This document shows, piece by piece, positions 24,901 through 33,900 of a stretch of 64,000 nucleotides of DNA (position 1 is the stretch's first letter; each line of letters starts with the position of its first letter). This DNA is from Antedon mediterranea. Lineage: Eukaryota > Echinodermata > Crinoidea > Comatulida > Antedonidae. Made by a program: the position numbers and the translations under genes. The notes under the pieces are model-generated. The model was not told the DNA's origin. It worked only from the letters and a program-made list of their open reading frames with translations, and did not search any database. The stretch is from assembly GCF_964355755.1 (NCBI RefSeq), contig NC_092679.1, forward strand, positions 680,001-744,000, given 5' to 3'.

Positions 24901-26112
24901 TACTTACCGATTTAAACAAATTATAAATCAATTTATAATTTAGTTAGTCAATGACAAGGCTCTGAGAATGTACTGTACTCATAATTCAAGGATGACATAC
25001 TAAACATATTGTACTAAAGTACTTGGGTACTTGTAGTGTAGTCTACACATTTGAGTACCCAAGTACTAGTTAATAATAAATGATTTAGAAAATGGATAAT
25101 TCTTCAGGATTCAAATCAGTTACATCGTTTGAAAGGTTTAACAAATTGGAATTTTATTAAGAAATAAAACTGTACAATAAAACATCAATATAAATCATTT
25201 TTAACAGAATATGCATGTTATTATGTTTTAACTCTAGAGGCTACTGTCGTATTAAGTTAGACTTAACGACATTTTAAATATTAATAAGCAATGCTTACTC
25301 AGTTTAAATACTGTAAATGGATTACTCATATGAAAGGCAATTTTTTACATTTCTTTTAAAAAAATCTTACAAATAAATTTAGACATGTATAATATATACA
25401 CTTTTGTTGAAAATCCAGTATACCTTTAATTTCAAGATATGAATTCATTAATAATTTAGTTACCCTTGGTAAGTTTGTTTTGTTTTCACTGAAAATGAAA
25501 GTCTTTCATGAACACAATCATGTTGTTCCTATACCTGTATATTTTTAAACAAAATAAACACAATACACACAAAACCTTTATTAATATTACACATTTTATT
25601 GGCAAAATTTAAGGGCTTACACACTGTTAGGCCCTAACTAAATGTTACAGATATTGCAAAATCTAGAGTTCTTCTGATCCTCAGACCACTCACTGGCTAA
25701 ATTGATTATTAATGGAAATAAAAACTGAAAACATATAATCAAAATATCAAAAACGCTTGCATATTATCTGCCATCGTCTCCGTCCAAGGGAAATAGTAAA
25801 AAGTAGGCTAGCTAGCTGCTAGATAGAGTACTGCAGTATATTATTCCTTTTTTACATCAATTCACTTTACGATTCTCATTGGTCGTGTTGTGCCCCGGAG
25901 AAAATTGGTTTCGCGGGTAATCGCATTATCGCCACCAACTTTGCACTATCGAAAATCATATCAAAAAACGCTAAAAGCAAGAACAGTATTACTATATACA
26001 CTTATAAACATATAATAAAATAGACACTCACCTTGCCATTTGTACCTTTATCTTCCAAAGCAGACAAACTAGGCAAAATTTTGCTAGCGTTCACAGTTTC
26101 CTTCGAAGCCAT
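3803..26112 (-). CDS. BAHD1-like chromatin protein, 5' four coding exons (gene continues off the left edge)
   Basis: Four exons join in phase on the minus strand: 26112-26032, 7529-6167, 5508-5363 and 3959-3803. Together they give 582 codons plus one base; the remainder lies outside the window. The protein starts MASKETVNASK. Residues 28-481 are basic, Ser/Asn-rich and disordered-looking, with NLS-like clusters including RKRKRR at 367-372 followed by IASLTAE. That matches the KRRLASLNAEA motif I know from vertebrate BAHD1. Residues 493-500 (KGRPGRKP) resemble an AT-hook. From about 546 a BAH domain begins (DVISESDCILLRSG, then PPFVGKVSALWEDSENG). Vertebrate BAHD1 is a nuclear silencing factor that recruits HP1/HDAC complexes, and its BAH domain reads H3K27me3. 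The orthology is inference from the half BAH domain plus the RRIASLTAE motif; another BAH protein of the same group is the alternative. Confidence 0.83.
3960..5362 (-). other. BAHD1-like intron 3
   Basis: AT-rich intron sequence between the AT-hook-like and BAH exons. No further exon, RNA gene or recognisable mobile element was seen. Confidence 0.6.
5363..5508 (-). CDS. BAHD1-like exon 3: AT-hook-like exon
   Basis: This exon is 146 bp with donor GTATGT. It encodes an Asn-Gly-Ile-Ala-Thr-Ser stretch, then MKGRPGRKPTQ and a basic segment (KIARRRST). The acceptor is ambiguous: AAAAG just before 5508 and TATAG just before 5496 both keep the frame and differ by four codons. The GRPGRKP core resembles an AT-hook that contacts the minor groove of AT-rich DNA. 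Confidence 0.75.
5700..5930. repeat. Imperfect ~115-bp direct duplication
   Basis: Two adjacent copies, about 5700-5811 and 5815-5930, share CCTGTACCATCTCAT, TAATAATTATATCTCCACTC and TGATAAGTAGCCTACAGTAG with small indels. They lie in the intron between the 1.36-kb exon and the AT-hook exon of the BAHD1-like gene. Confidence 0.85.
6167..7529 (-). CDS. BAHD1-like exon 2: long basic region
   Basis: This 1,363-bp exon is bounded by acceptor TTTCGTTTCAG and donor GTAAGT and enters in phase 0. It encodes residues 28-481, rich in Ser, Asn and Lys, with several basic clusters (KRRKADD, RKRKRR, KKRQ) and an acidic patch around DDISDLFEPVDNE. No enzymatic domain is visible. The length and composition match the unstructured N-terminal two thirds of BAHD1. 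Confidence 0.85.
7697..7773. repeat. Two-copy ~43-bp direct repeat
   Basis: AAGATCATTTTTATCA followed by TTCATCTTTAAACTCCTCT occurs twice in tandem, with one or two differences. Confidence 0.85.
7916..8008. repeat. Two-copy 47-48-bp direct repeat
   Basis: The segment beginning AGACCAACATACTGTATAAG and ending CTCATGCAG is present twice back to back with near identity, indicating a recent duplication. Confidence 0.9.
9762..11056. repeat. 99-bp tandem array, about 13 copies
   Basis: Each unit begins CACATGATTATTTAAT and includes CATCCAAATAATAGAGAC and GCCATGCCTCATACGCAT. The first unit is 2 bp shorter. Units are very similar, with recurrent single-base variants (ATGTTTATTATGTAAC versus ATTATTTAAC; GCTTCA versus ACTTCA) that appear in blocks. 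This suggests local amplification of sub-arrays. Confidence 0.97.
12594..12747 (+). mobile_element. Possible short solo LTR or promoter-bearing repeat (uncertain)
   Basis: The segment starts TGTATCACAC and ends TCTCAACA. Between these lie an inverted CCAAT box (CTTATTGG), a TATA-like TATATATGAG at about 12682 and AATAAA at 12704-12709, in the order expected of a long terminal repeat. There is no convincing target duplication and no second copy in the window, so the call is weak. Confidence 0.25.
13869..14099. mobile_element. MITE family A, copy with expanded interior
   Basis: The terminal parts match the family A inverted repeats (CACTATCAAACTTTATGTGA at the left, TTTGATAGTGTAGACAAGGC at the right). 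The interior carries about six tandem copies of a 20-bp unit, AAATATGGCAGTGATATG plus two bases, where other copies have one or two. Flanks are TAA and TTA. Confidence 0.88.
14653..15163. repeat. 57-bp tandem array, about 9 copies
   Basis: The unit runs ACTAGATATTATATATTAAG, then a segment with AGTGGGGAAAAGAGTAAATA and CAAGCC. The period of 57 is a multiple of three, so a single frame stays open through the array. That explains the apparent 158-residue open frame, which is not a gene. Confidence 0.95.
15518..16707. repeat. 40-bp tandem array, about 30 copies, with 9-unit higher-order period
   Basis: The unit is GCAAGAAAAGATGAGGGAAT followed by GAAGGCAAAGAGTTGTTACT. Variant units carrying GCAAAGATTTGTTACTGCAA and an A-rich start recur at 15661, 16021 and 16381, exactly 360 bp (nine units) apart. 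Neighbouring variants (TTAATGCA, GATAAGGG) largely keep the same order. Confidence 0.96.
16843..17071. repeat. 38-bp tandem array, 6 identical copies
   Basis: Six copies of a unit starting ATGATGGGCAAAGCACCAAC follow one another without a visible difference. This indicates very recent expansion or homogenisation. Confidence 0.97.
17761..18480. mobile_element. 720-bp inverted-repeat DNA element with coding remnant
   Basis: The left end is GGTCGTGTTCGTACGGTGGT, and the reverse complement of the right end begins GGGCCTGTTCGTAGGGGTTG. The shared terminal consensus is GG-K-C-S-TGTTCGTA, followed by GTT and AAAAT matches. Both flanks are AAA, compatible with a 3-bp duplication. The interior (about 17990-18440) is more GC-rich than its surroundings. 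On the plus strand one frame stays mostly open, with three stops, and reads EEFEPNVNDGNTTDQLG and LTIALEACMEELRRRNDGPP; I do not recognise the protein. A decayed PIF/Harbinger-like or other cut-and-paste element is my best guess. Confidence 0.55.
18763..19589. repeat. 46-bp tandem array, about 18 copies
   Basis: The unit begins GCTTAGTAATAGTATGTCAT and ends CATACTGTATTCACTT. Units differ mainly at one base (TTAGTAAT versus TTAGAAAT), and these two types alternate and then form homogeneous runs. Confidence 0.97.
19712..19963. repeat. 81-bp tandem array, about 3 copies
   Basis: The unit contains TCTTTCTGTGACATCGGGTA, CACAGAGCCAAAATCG and CTTGGACTTGCACAGTGTAT. The period of 81 is divisible by three, so several overlapping open frames arise on both strands. 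None has other support. Confidence 0.93.
24313..24480. mobile_element. MITE family A copy
   Basis: The inverted ends AGCTCTATCTACGCTATTAAA and the mirrored GATAGTGTAGACAGAGTT enclose the typical GATGATGTCATATCACTACC core. Both flanks are TAA, giving a perfect 3-bp target duplication. Confidence 0.88.
24482..24800. mobile_element. Dispersed repeat fragment related to the element at 52016
   Basis: It begins TCTCCGCCTAGTAGGAGGTT and carries a GTGTGGGTGTGGGTGT tract, then GACGAATCTTTACGTAAATTT. I recognise this start-plus-(GT)n layout from repeats widespread in marine invertebrates. The second half is degraded and the right end is not defined. Confidence 0.55.
26032..26112 (-). CDS. BAHD1-like exon 1: start codon exon
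   Basis: The 81-bp coding part begins at an ATG at 26112-26110 and encodes exactly 27 residues (MASKETVNASK to the end NGK). It ends at donor GTGAGT in phase 0, matching the phase-0 acceptor of the exon at 7529. There is no homology evidence for this short exon. It is supported by the start codon, donor and phase, and by its position next to a compact upstream region. Confidence 0.65.
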
Positions 26113-26148
26113 ATTGTACATGAACTTCTCTGTAGCAAAACAAATGAC

Positions 26149-26161
26149 GTTGATAAGCAAC
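26149..26161. promoter_or_regulatory. RFX X-box-like motif
   Basis: GTTGATAAGCAAC differs by one base from the palindromic X-box form GTTGCTAAGCAAC bound by RFX factors, which drive ciliary genes. It lies 37 bp upstream of the BAHD1-like start codon and about 1.86 kb upstream of the usherin start. Its relevance to either gene is inference. Confidence 0.35.
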
Positions 26162-26659
26162 GCCCTCTATAGACTATAATAGTTTAGCAAACGTCTTCCC
26201 TGTCACATCGTGCGGTACCGACTGAGCATCGAACCCACACCCGACATTCAGCAGGCCAAGATTTAACCTTGATCTAACCGTCCTTGCGCGCGCTTAGATT
26301 GTTAATTTTAATTTAGGTATCCATAATATCATTTATCAAATAATAATTTTTATGAAGTTGTTTAATTACAATAATGCGCAGCATATGAGAGAATATACGT
26401 ACGTAGACAGAGTTGGAGTTTTCTGACATAACTTTGGTGTTCTTAAAATTGAGGGCGCCAAAAATAAAATTTACGGGATCAAAAGTACGCGGTGTGTTTC
26501 CTTGCCCTTCAGCACGGTAAGGCTCTCTCTCAGCCTTGGGTGTACGACATTATCAGATGCTTTGATGTTATCGCCTCATGATGTGTGGTGGAAAGGGGGA
26601 CTTTTAAATCTGTGAACCTCAAACACAGAAGCTCGCATAGCTTTTAACTCTATTCCACC

Positions 26660-26737
26660 GACCGGCAAGGGATCGATTCGAACACCTGCATTCGTGTTAT
26701 CAACACGACGCACGCTCTGCCGACTGAGCTATCCAGT
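26660..26737 (-). tRNA. tRNA-Ile(GAU)-like sequence, probably a pseudogene or SINE head
   Basis: On the minus strand the D-arm GCTCAGTCGGCAGAGC and the anticodon arm TCGTG-TTGATAA-CACGA are well formed and would give anticodon GAT. A TTCGAAT T-loop is present. The T-stem does not pair, and only the outer five acceptor pairs form (ACTGG with CCGGT). This suggests a degenerate copy rather than a functional tRNA gene. Confidence 0.4.
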
Positions 26738-28018
26738 AATCTAGTTTATAGCAATGTTAAAACTAGATTCGTTTCCCGTTACAATTACGCCGTGAATATG
26801 CAAATTTATGACGTAGTAACGATTAGAATGACGTAATATGAAGCGCGTATAAGAATATACTATTGTCACCCTTCATTACTCGTGTAGGCTACATTGTGGC
26901 ATAACAGTAATGCTCTATAACGTTTGAATTCTCTGCTCTACTAGCTGGGGTTCTAAACTCTACAGATATATTTATTTTAAATAAATATAAAATGTTTTTC
27001 TTTTATTTTGAGAGATATTTAGAGAGTTAAGTTAATATAGGATAGGCAGGACTGGTCCTGGAGACTTATATTCTTTCCATATTTTGAAGTCTAATTTCCG
27101 AGCACCAAGCAACTCTATTTATTTTTTCAACTATATAGACTTAGGCTGGTCGATCCTATAGACTTATAATTTCAGTTTGTTCATCGTCAGAAATAATGAC
27201 TTTAAAACATCTGTCGCATCTCTACATTTGTTTCATGATTCATAATCGTCAATCAACATCAAAATAGCAGTTTATTCTACGTCACCTACTCCCGCAAATG
27301 ACATTCTTAGATCACTAATTTAACATTTAAATTTTGGACTATACAAAATAAATACATTTATATATGTTTTTTATATATTCTTTAGATTAAATTGAAAATT
27401 ATATTTAGAATTTAAATCGATTAAGTTAGTTAATAACGATCAAATAATATGGGCATTGGGGAGGAAGGTCATTAGATGTAAGTGCTATTTTTGGGAGGAG
27501 AGACGTTAGGCAATTGTTTACCTCATTATCATAACAAATAAGTGTATTGTCATTCTCGCATGTAGTATTTATCGCATCAATACGAAAATTACACTATAAT
27601 TATCATGTTTAACTTCTTTTTTTTTAAACTGTGAAATAGGCCGCCTGGAATTTAATTAAAACGAAGAAGCTTGCATAAGAACGGGGTTTAACAGGTTGTA
27701 CATTATTTTCTATTTCGTTTATTTATTTTTTTTCAAATCCAAGGACGCCGCTCCAGTTGGCGACGTGTGTGCTAAGTACGTTACAACAGTGGAATAAGCA
27801 TTGTATTTTGGTTTCGCGTTTGTGGTTTTACGTCGCCATTATTGCTAAAATGCTGTTGTTATCGTGAATATTTACTTCCCAGAATCTTACAGATAGTGAA
27901 CTTCGTTATCAGTGTATTCATGGAATATTATTGAGTATATGTTGAACCTTGGAATATAAATCTGATAAGGATAAACTATGTTGACTTAAACAGCAGGAAG
28001 CGTGTGAGGCTGGCCATC

Positions 28019-30919
28019 ATGAACCCGAGGCGGAAAGCGTCTGTAGCAACCATAGCTGGAAACCGATTTAGCAACTTTCTTCCGGATATCTGCAAACATT
28101 TTAACCCTCAAATCAACATTATGCCAAAAGACACGTACAGAAACACATTTGGATTCATTAATCGGACAACTAGAGTCTTTCAAAATACAGGACGCATATT
28201 AAATAACATATCTTTCTTTGTTTTTATTATAATATTAATTTTATGTCAACAAATTTTAATTGTTTCATCACAAGGCGCATTCCCACAATTAGTGAATTCA
28301 GCCGAAAATAAACAAATTGTAACAGTACCAGAAATAGGGACTTGTGGGTACAACCCAACAACAGGTGATCTTGCAAGAAGTGCATATTGCAGGAGTTCCA
28401 CCCTCACACAATCTGTCACCTCTTGTACTCAAGCATATTGTATCCAATCATGCCCCTCGAGGACAGATTTCCCATCGAGTACCAACCTACTACCGGGGGT
28501 GAGAGGGACATGTGTTACCCAGGATGTAACTTCACTCCGACCGGGATCAGATTTAGGTTCATATGCTATTATATTCCGGGCGGATATTACTGGTGATTGC
28601 TATATTACTCCAAACGTTCCTGTTATCGGAAATAATGGAGCGTTCACGATAGCTGGTTGGTTCCGGCCAGAATCTACTTCTGATGGGTAAGATATGCTTT
28701 TATAAATAAATTATTTTAAGATGTTTTGACTGTGCATATTAAAATTGGTACTAGATAATTATGGTCTGATACTAACTGAGATTTCACCCTACTAAAATAT
28801 CAATTAAATTTTGGTTTATTAAAAAACATGGAATTTCATACTGTACTTTGTCAATGGAAAATCAATTTCCTGCAAATTATTAATTCTCCTAAAATGCTGT
28901 AATAGTTTTTTTTTCTAAAACTCAAATATTTTGTAATGACTACAGTATGAATCCTTTTCCTCTCATAACCTTTTTATTCAGTTACAGTTACAGTAATATA
29001 TTAATGTTTTCTTGTACAGTACCTTTTCTTTTTTTAAATTTTTGTCTGTAAAATTGAATGAACGGAAATAAAATGGAAATATTTTATCGTTAGTGTGCTG
29101 ATAGAGAGGAGGAACCCCAGTAACCAGATAGTGTATGCTGTGATGGTGTCAAGCACTTCTATATCATTTGATTACCTGACATCATCTGGAGCCAGGTTCT
29201 TTGTTGTCCAACAAGGTTTGGCAATCAACGAATGGCAACATTTTGCTCTTCAGGTGAGGCACAATAACTGAAGTTTAGAGAAAAGATTCACTATCCAACA
29301 ACGTGCCTTTCAAGTATATTTTGTTGGTGTAAATTTGACATTTTAACGTAATGTTTTATGATCAATGTTAGTTTTTATACACATCATAGAGGGAAAAAAA
29401 TGTAATTATTGATGTACTGTACACTAAATATTGTGCAAGAATTTTTATGTTTTTTCATGAGCTATTTTGAAGAAATAAAAGTGATAAGAACCCAAAAAAG
29501 ACACAAAAAAACAAATTTAGATTCTTGTCACTTCAGGGTTTGTTTCATATTATCATATGCTGCATATTCTTCTAATGTTTTCTGTGAATTAATGAATCAT
29601 TTAAAATAGTAAATTATATTTTAATTTGACATTTTCATTTCAGGTTTTTGGGACAACAGCAAGTTTTTTCATAAATGGTTTAGAAGCAGATGGCACAGCC
29701 TTTGACACAAGAACATTGCTTGGTGAAATAGTAGATGTGAATAACGGACAAACACGCGTTGGTCAGCGCGTAACAGGTTAGTCTAGAAGAGTGGGCAGTG
29801 GCAAAACACAGGGGAAATAGCCTCTCTCTGATTTAGCACTCATAATATGCCCTTCAAAACTGGGCATTGGGGCGGCTCATGCTCTGGGGCCTTTACACTC
29901 TGACGCCCCTGGGTTTAGCCTCAGTGAGCGCTCATAGCCGTTATGCCACTGAGAGTAGGGATAGATACAGATAGACAAGTGTCATCTACAGTAGCCATCA
30001 TTGGACCTTCTGCTTATTACAAGGCAGTAACTTATAGGTTGTGAACTTAAATGAAAAATAAATTTAACAGCACATGGTGCAGGCAGTCTTCTTGCAGCTA
30101 AGCAGCAATATACCTTGTGTTATTAATATGCATATGAATAGGTCCATTCCAATTGATTAATTCTTCATTGTTCCCTTGCTTTGTTGTCCATTGTTACTGT
30201 AATGATCCCTGTTATTAACACCTCCCTGTTGTAGTAGCAAGCTGTACTTTGCTATGAAAAAGAATAACAATAATATTAAATTAATAGCATTAAATGCACC
30301 CCAAATAATGTGGTATTTTTATTTAAATGAAATGAGTATTTTTAATACATCTCTGTCATGTAATAATGTAAAATTTCAATTACAGTATGATAGGCCTAAT
30401 CAATTCATAAAAAATATGCAGAGTAGCAGTAGCATTCTTATTATTACATATATTATATATCCCCCTGATAAATAAAATATTTTGGTATTTATTTAAAATT
30501 ATAGGTATTAACAAAAATACATCTTGAATTCATGGCATATTTTAATCTGTTGCATGCTGTAATTCATTTTAATTTCTATAGGGTCAGATCAGTATATAGG
30601 ACGTATGCAAGACTTCTATTTTTACCAGTATACGTTGACCAATCGTGAGATAGAACAGCTAGCGACAGGAACATTCCCAGAAGTCCATGTCCAATCAGAT
30701 TGCAGGTGTCCGGACAGTCATCCAAGAATCAACCCTGTTGAAAGTCGTTACTGTATTCCAAATGGCGTGTCTGACACGACATCTGATCAAATGTACCGAT
30801 TGGATGAGAATGCACATCCTTTGACCTTTGCAAATGATGGTGACCTTGGTAGTTACTGGGTGTCATCTTTCACAGATAATGTCATTCTTCAAATTGACCT
30901 TCAAAATGGAGAATATCAG
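28019..30919 (+). CDS. USH2A: Usherin exons 1-4: signal sequence, LamG-like domain, start of LamN
   Basis: Exons are 28019-28686, 29094-29253, 29644-29776 and 30582-30919 (residues 1-433). A hydrophobic segment at residues 64-82 (ISFFVFIIILIL, then ILIV) precedes SSQGAFPQL, which aligns with the mature start QGLFPRL of human usherin. Before it lie about 63 residues rich in basic residues. Met35 at 28121 is a possible alternative start that would give a more usual signal peptide. Residues of about 90-180 carry the usherin-type Cys pattern (CTQAYCIQSCPSRTDFP). Residues of about 185-345 form the pentraxin/LamG-like fold ending IGRMQDFYFYQYTLTNREIE. Exon 3 ends at an unusual donor, GTTAGT. Confidence 0.95.
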
Positions 30920-33900
30920 GTATGTGTACAGAATAAATAATAAGGATTTTAATAAGAATATATATTAAAAAATGTTTACTGAATAACAGTTTTAATAAGA
31001 AAATATTTTTAAAAAACAGTTTCCTTATAGTTGCAACTTTTACAAATTATTTTTTTCTAGGTATTTTACGTGGTCCTCCAATTCTACAGTCCGCAGCCAA
31101 GCGCCCTCACAATCTCTAAGAAGACAGTTGGCACTGATTCATGGTCGCCATGGCAATACTTTGCTGATGATTGTGTAGCGCAATTTGGGTTACAGAACAA
31201 TGGTCCACTAGCAACGTCTATGTCAGTTAATTGCATACAATTCACCAAGTAAGATATATGATAGCTTTATGATGAAACCTAACAAGTGTTCAATTAATGA
31301 TTAAAATATAATATTTTTCATGATTTGTTTTTGCTATTTAGACATAAAGTCTGTACACGTAGATCAACTTTATTTTGTCATAAATTTAGGAAAATGTTTT
31401 AATGTATTTTAATTATAATGGTATAACTCTTTTAAATTTCCATTTTTGTGGGTGAGCCACTTGACATAGATTCATTTCATTTGGATTTTAGAACTCTTTT
31501 CGTATGGTTTGTTATGTATTTGTTCTTTCTGACAGAATAAATGAAAGGATAGAACCAGGGAAGGGTGAATCTCTTCTGATAGATCATAAACTAAATTAAA
31601 AATACAGTACTTATACAAATACATTTATAATAAATAAAAAACATAACATAAATATTGTTATATTTTTTTATATTTTTTTGCAGTGAAATCCCCTACTCAA
31701 AAGGAAACATCACATTCCAACTGCTGTCACCAGAGCCAGTCGCTAGGCCTGGATACAATGATTTCTACAACACACCATCCCTCCTGGAATTTGTAAAAGC
31801 CTCTCAGATACAAATACAGATGCAAGGCCATTACCATGTATCTCATCCAAGGCATAGTTACTTTGGAATTGAAGAGGTTACTATTAGTGCAAGGTGAGAT
31901 ATGAAATCTAACAACAGTAGGCCCTATATTGTTTGTCTTGAATGTTGAACTGCATAAACTCAAATTTGAGCAATGTACAGTCAAAAACAAAAGTTATTTT
32001 GTTAATGTAGGGGCAAGAGCGTTTAAATCTGTTCAAGTTTATGCCTATTGCTTTTTCCTGGCATGATTGTGCTTGATATGCCAAATAAATATTATTAAAA
32101 ACATTGTCAAGCAAAATTTGATGATTAAAATGTTATTTGTTATACAGGTGTAATTGCAATGGTCATGCAACGTCTTGTGATTTGAGCCAGAGTCCTTATG
32201 TATGTAATTGTTTAATAGCCAGTTATACACAAGGAGACCAGGTAAAATATGCAAATTAGCTATTAAATACATTATACCTGTAATACTAATTACTTATGAT
32301 AGTACTGAATGTTATTTCCATCATATAAATGACCATACCATTTTAAATGACAGTATAATTTTAAATAAGCAAATTTGGTAAATGTAATGTTTAACACCTT
32401 ATGATTATGAACATTCATCTATGTATGTCTGTTCCTCCTCAGTGTTCCGAATGCTTGCCACTTTACAACGAAAAGCAATTTCGCCATGGAGACCAAGTGG
32501 ATGCGTATGATTGTCGGCCATGTTCCTGTAATAACCATGCCAACAGTTGTCATTACAATATAACCCTTGACCTTTTTCCAACAGACCACTACAGGTATAT
32601 TCTCATTTTTTAAATTCAAATTTGTCAATTTACCAGAGTATCTACTCATACAGTACACACCTGTAATTTAAGTACTTGAATACTAGCAGTTTTATGAAAA
32701 ATGTTCTGTTCCAATCAATGTGGAATTGCTTAAAGCTCTGTCTATACTATTAAACAAAAAGTGATGTGACTATATACGTTGATGTCATATCACTACCATA
32801 TTTGGACATATGTAGACTTAACACGGTAAGCATTTTAATACATTTTCATCATTCATGTTTAGGGGTGGAGGAGGCGTATGTGACAACTGTCTTCATAATA
32901 CCCAGGGTAGATATTGTGACCAATGTACCAGTGGATATTATCGTGTTGCAGGGCGCCCTCTAAATGCTATCGACGTATGCACACCTTGTGATTGCTTTAC
33001 AGACGGAACTTTTGGTGGCAGCATTGAGTGTGAATCTGTAAGTTTTGTCTTTTTCAAATCAAATTTTCAGAATTTTTGTGTGAATAAATTGAATTTGAAA
33101 TCAGTATTGTTAAAAAATATAGTTAATATTTGAGTTTTTTTTACCGCATTTAGAATGGCGGACAATGCAGTTGCAAGTTGTTTACTACAGGACGTCGCTG
33201 TGATCAATGTATAACAGGATTTTTCAACTTACAAGCCAGCAATGCCAACGGATGCGAACCATGTACGTGTAATGCTGCTGGTACTATCAATGGGTCAACG
33301 ACCTGTCAAGTAAACGGTCAATGTACCTGTAAAGCTAATGTCATTGGTGAGTGTGTAACCATAAGGGCTATATTAAGGTCAAGAAAAAACAAAATATTAC
33401 ATGTTATAAGTGTAGGCCTGCCATTGTCATTTTCCAGAAGATGATTGTAGCCGCTAACAACGGAAACGTCGAGACATTCTCAACCATACTTTCGGAAACA
33501 GATGGTGTACCGCAAACTTAACTTTACTAGTGTACTATAGTTTCTGATGAGTTGAAATAAAATGCGGTTCCTTTTATTTGTTTCAATCCATTCTTAAATG
33601 GTGGGTTACTACAATTGAAATTCTAACAAATTCTAAATTTTGATCATTTTACTTAAAGGCGACAAGTGTGATCAATGTAACTATGGTTACTACAGCTTAA
33701 GCATCACTAATCCAGATGGGTGTACCGTCTGCTCCTGTAACGCCAACGGAGCAAGTAGCATTTACTGTGACCCTACCAACGGTCAATGCCAGTGTAGTGA
33801 CACTGTCCAAGGACAAGATTGCAATGAATGTCGAGATGGTTTCTATGGTTTAAGCAGCTCTGGCTGCTCTGTCTGTGATTGTGAAAGTGCTGGCACTGAA

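Larger units (their letters stand above)
7530..26031 (-). other. BAHD1-like intron 1 (18.5 kb), minisatellite-rich
   Basis: The whole interval lies between two phase-matched exons. It contains six tandem arrays, MITE copies, a 720-bp inverted-repeat element and dispersed repeats, each listed separately. The stretches 8010-9760, 11057-13868, 17073-17760, 19966-24312 and 24850-26031 are AT-rich. I see no coding exon or structured RNA in them, apart from the weak LTR-like segment at 12594-12747. Confidence 0.7.
26113..28018. other. Intergenic head-to-head interval
   Basis: This 1.9-kb interval separates the start codons of the BAHD1-like gene (minus) and usherin (plus). It should hold both promoters and 5' UTRs. 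No obvious TATA box was assigned. Short upstream ORFs precede the usherin start, for example ATG at 27919 (four sense codons) and ATG at 27978 (three sense codons). Confidence 0.6.

Noticed and set aside
26660-26737. Functional tRNA-Ile gene
   Set aside because: The T-stem and inner acceptor stem do not pair. It is kept only as a tRNA-like pseudogene.
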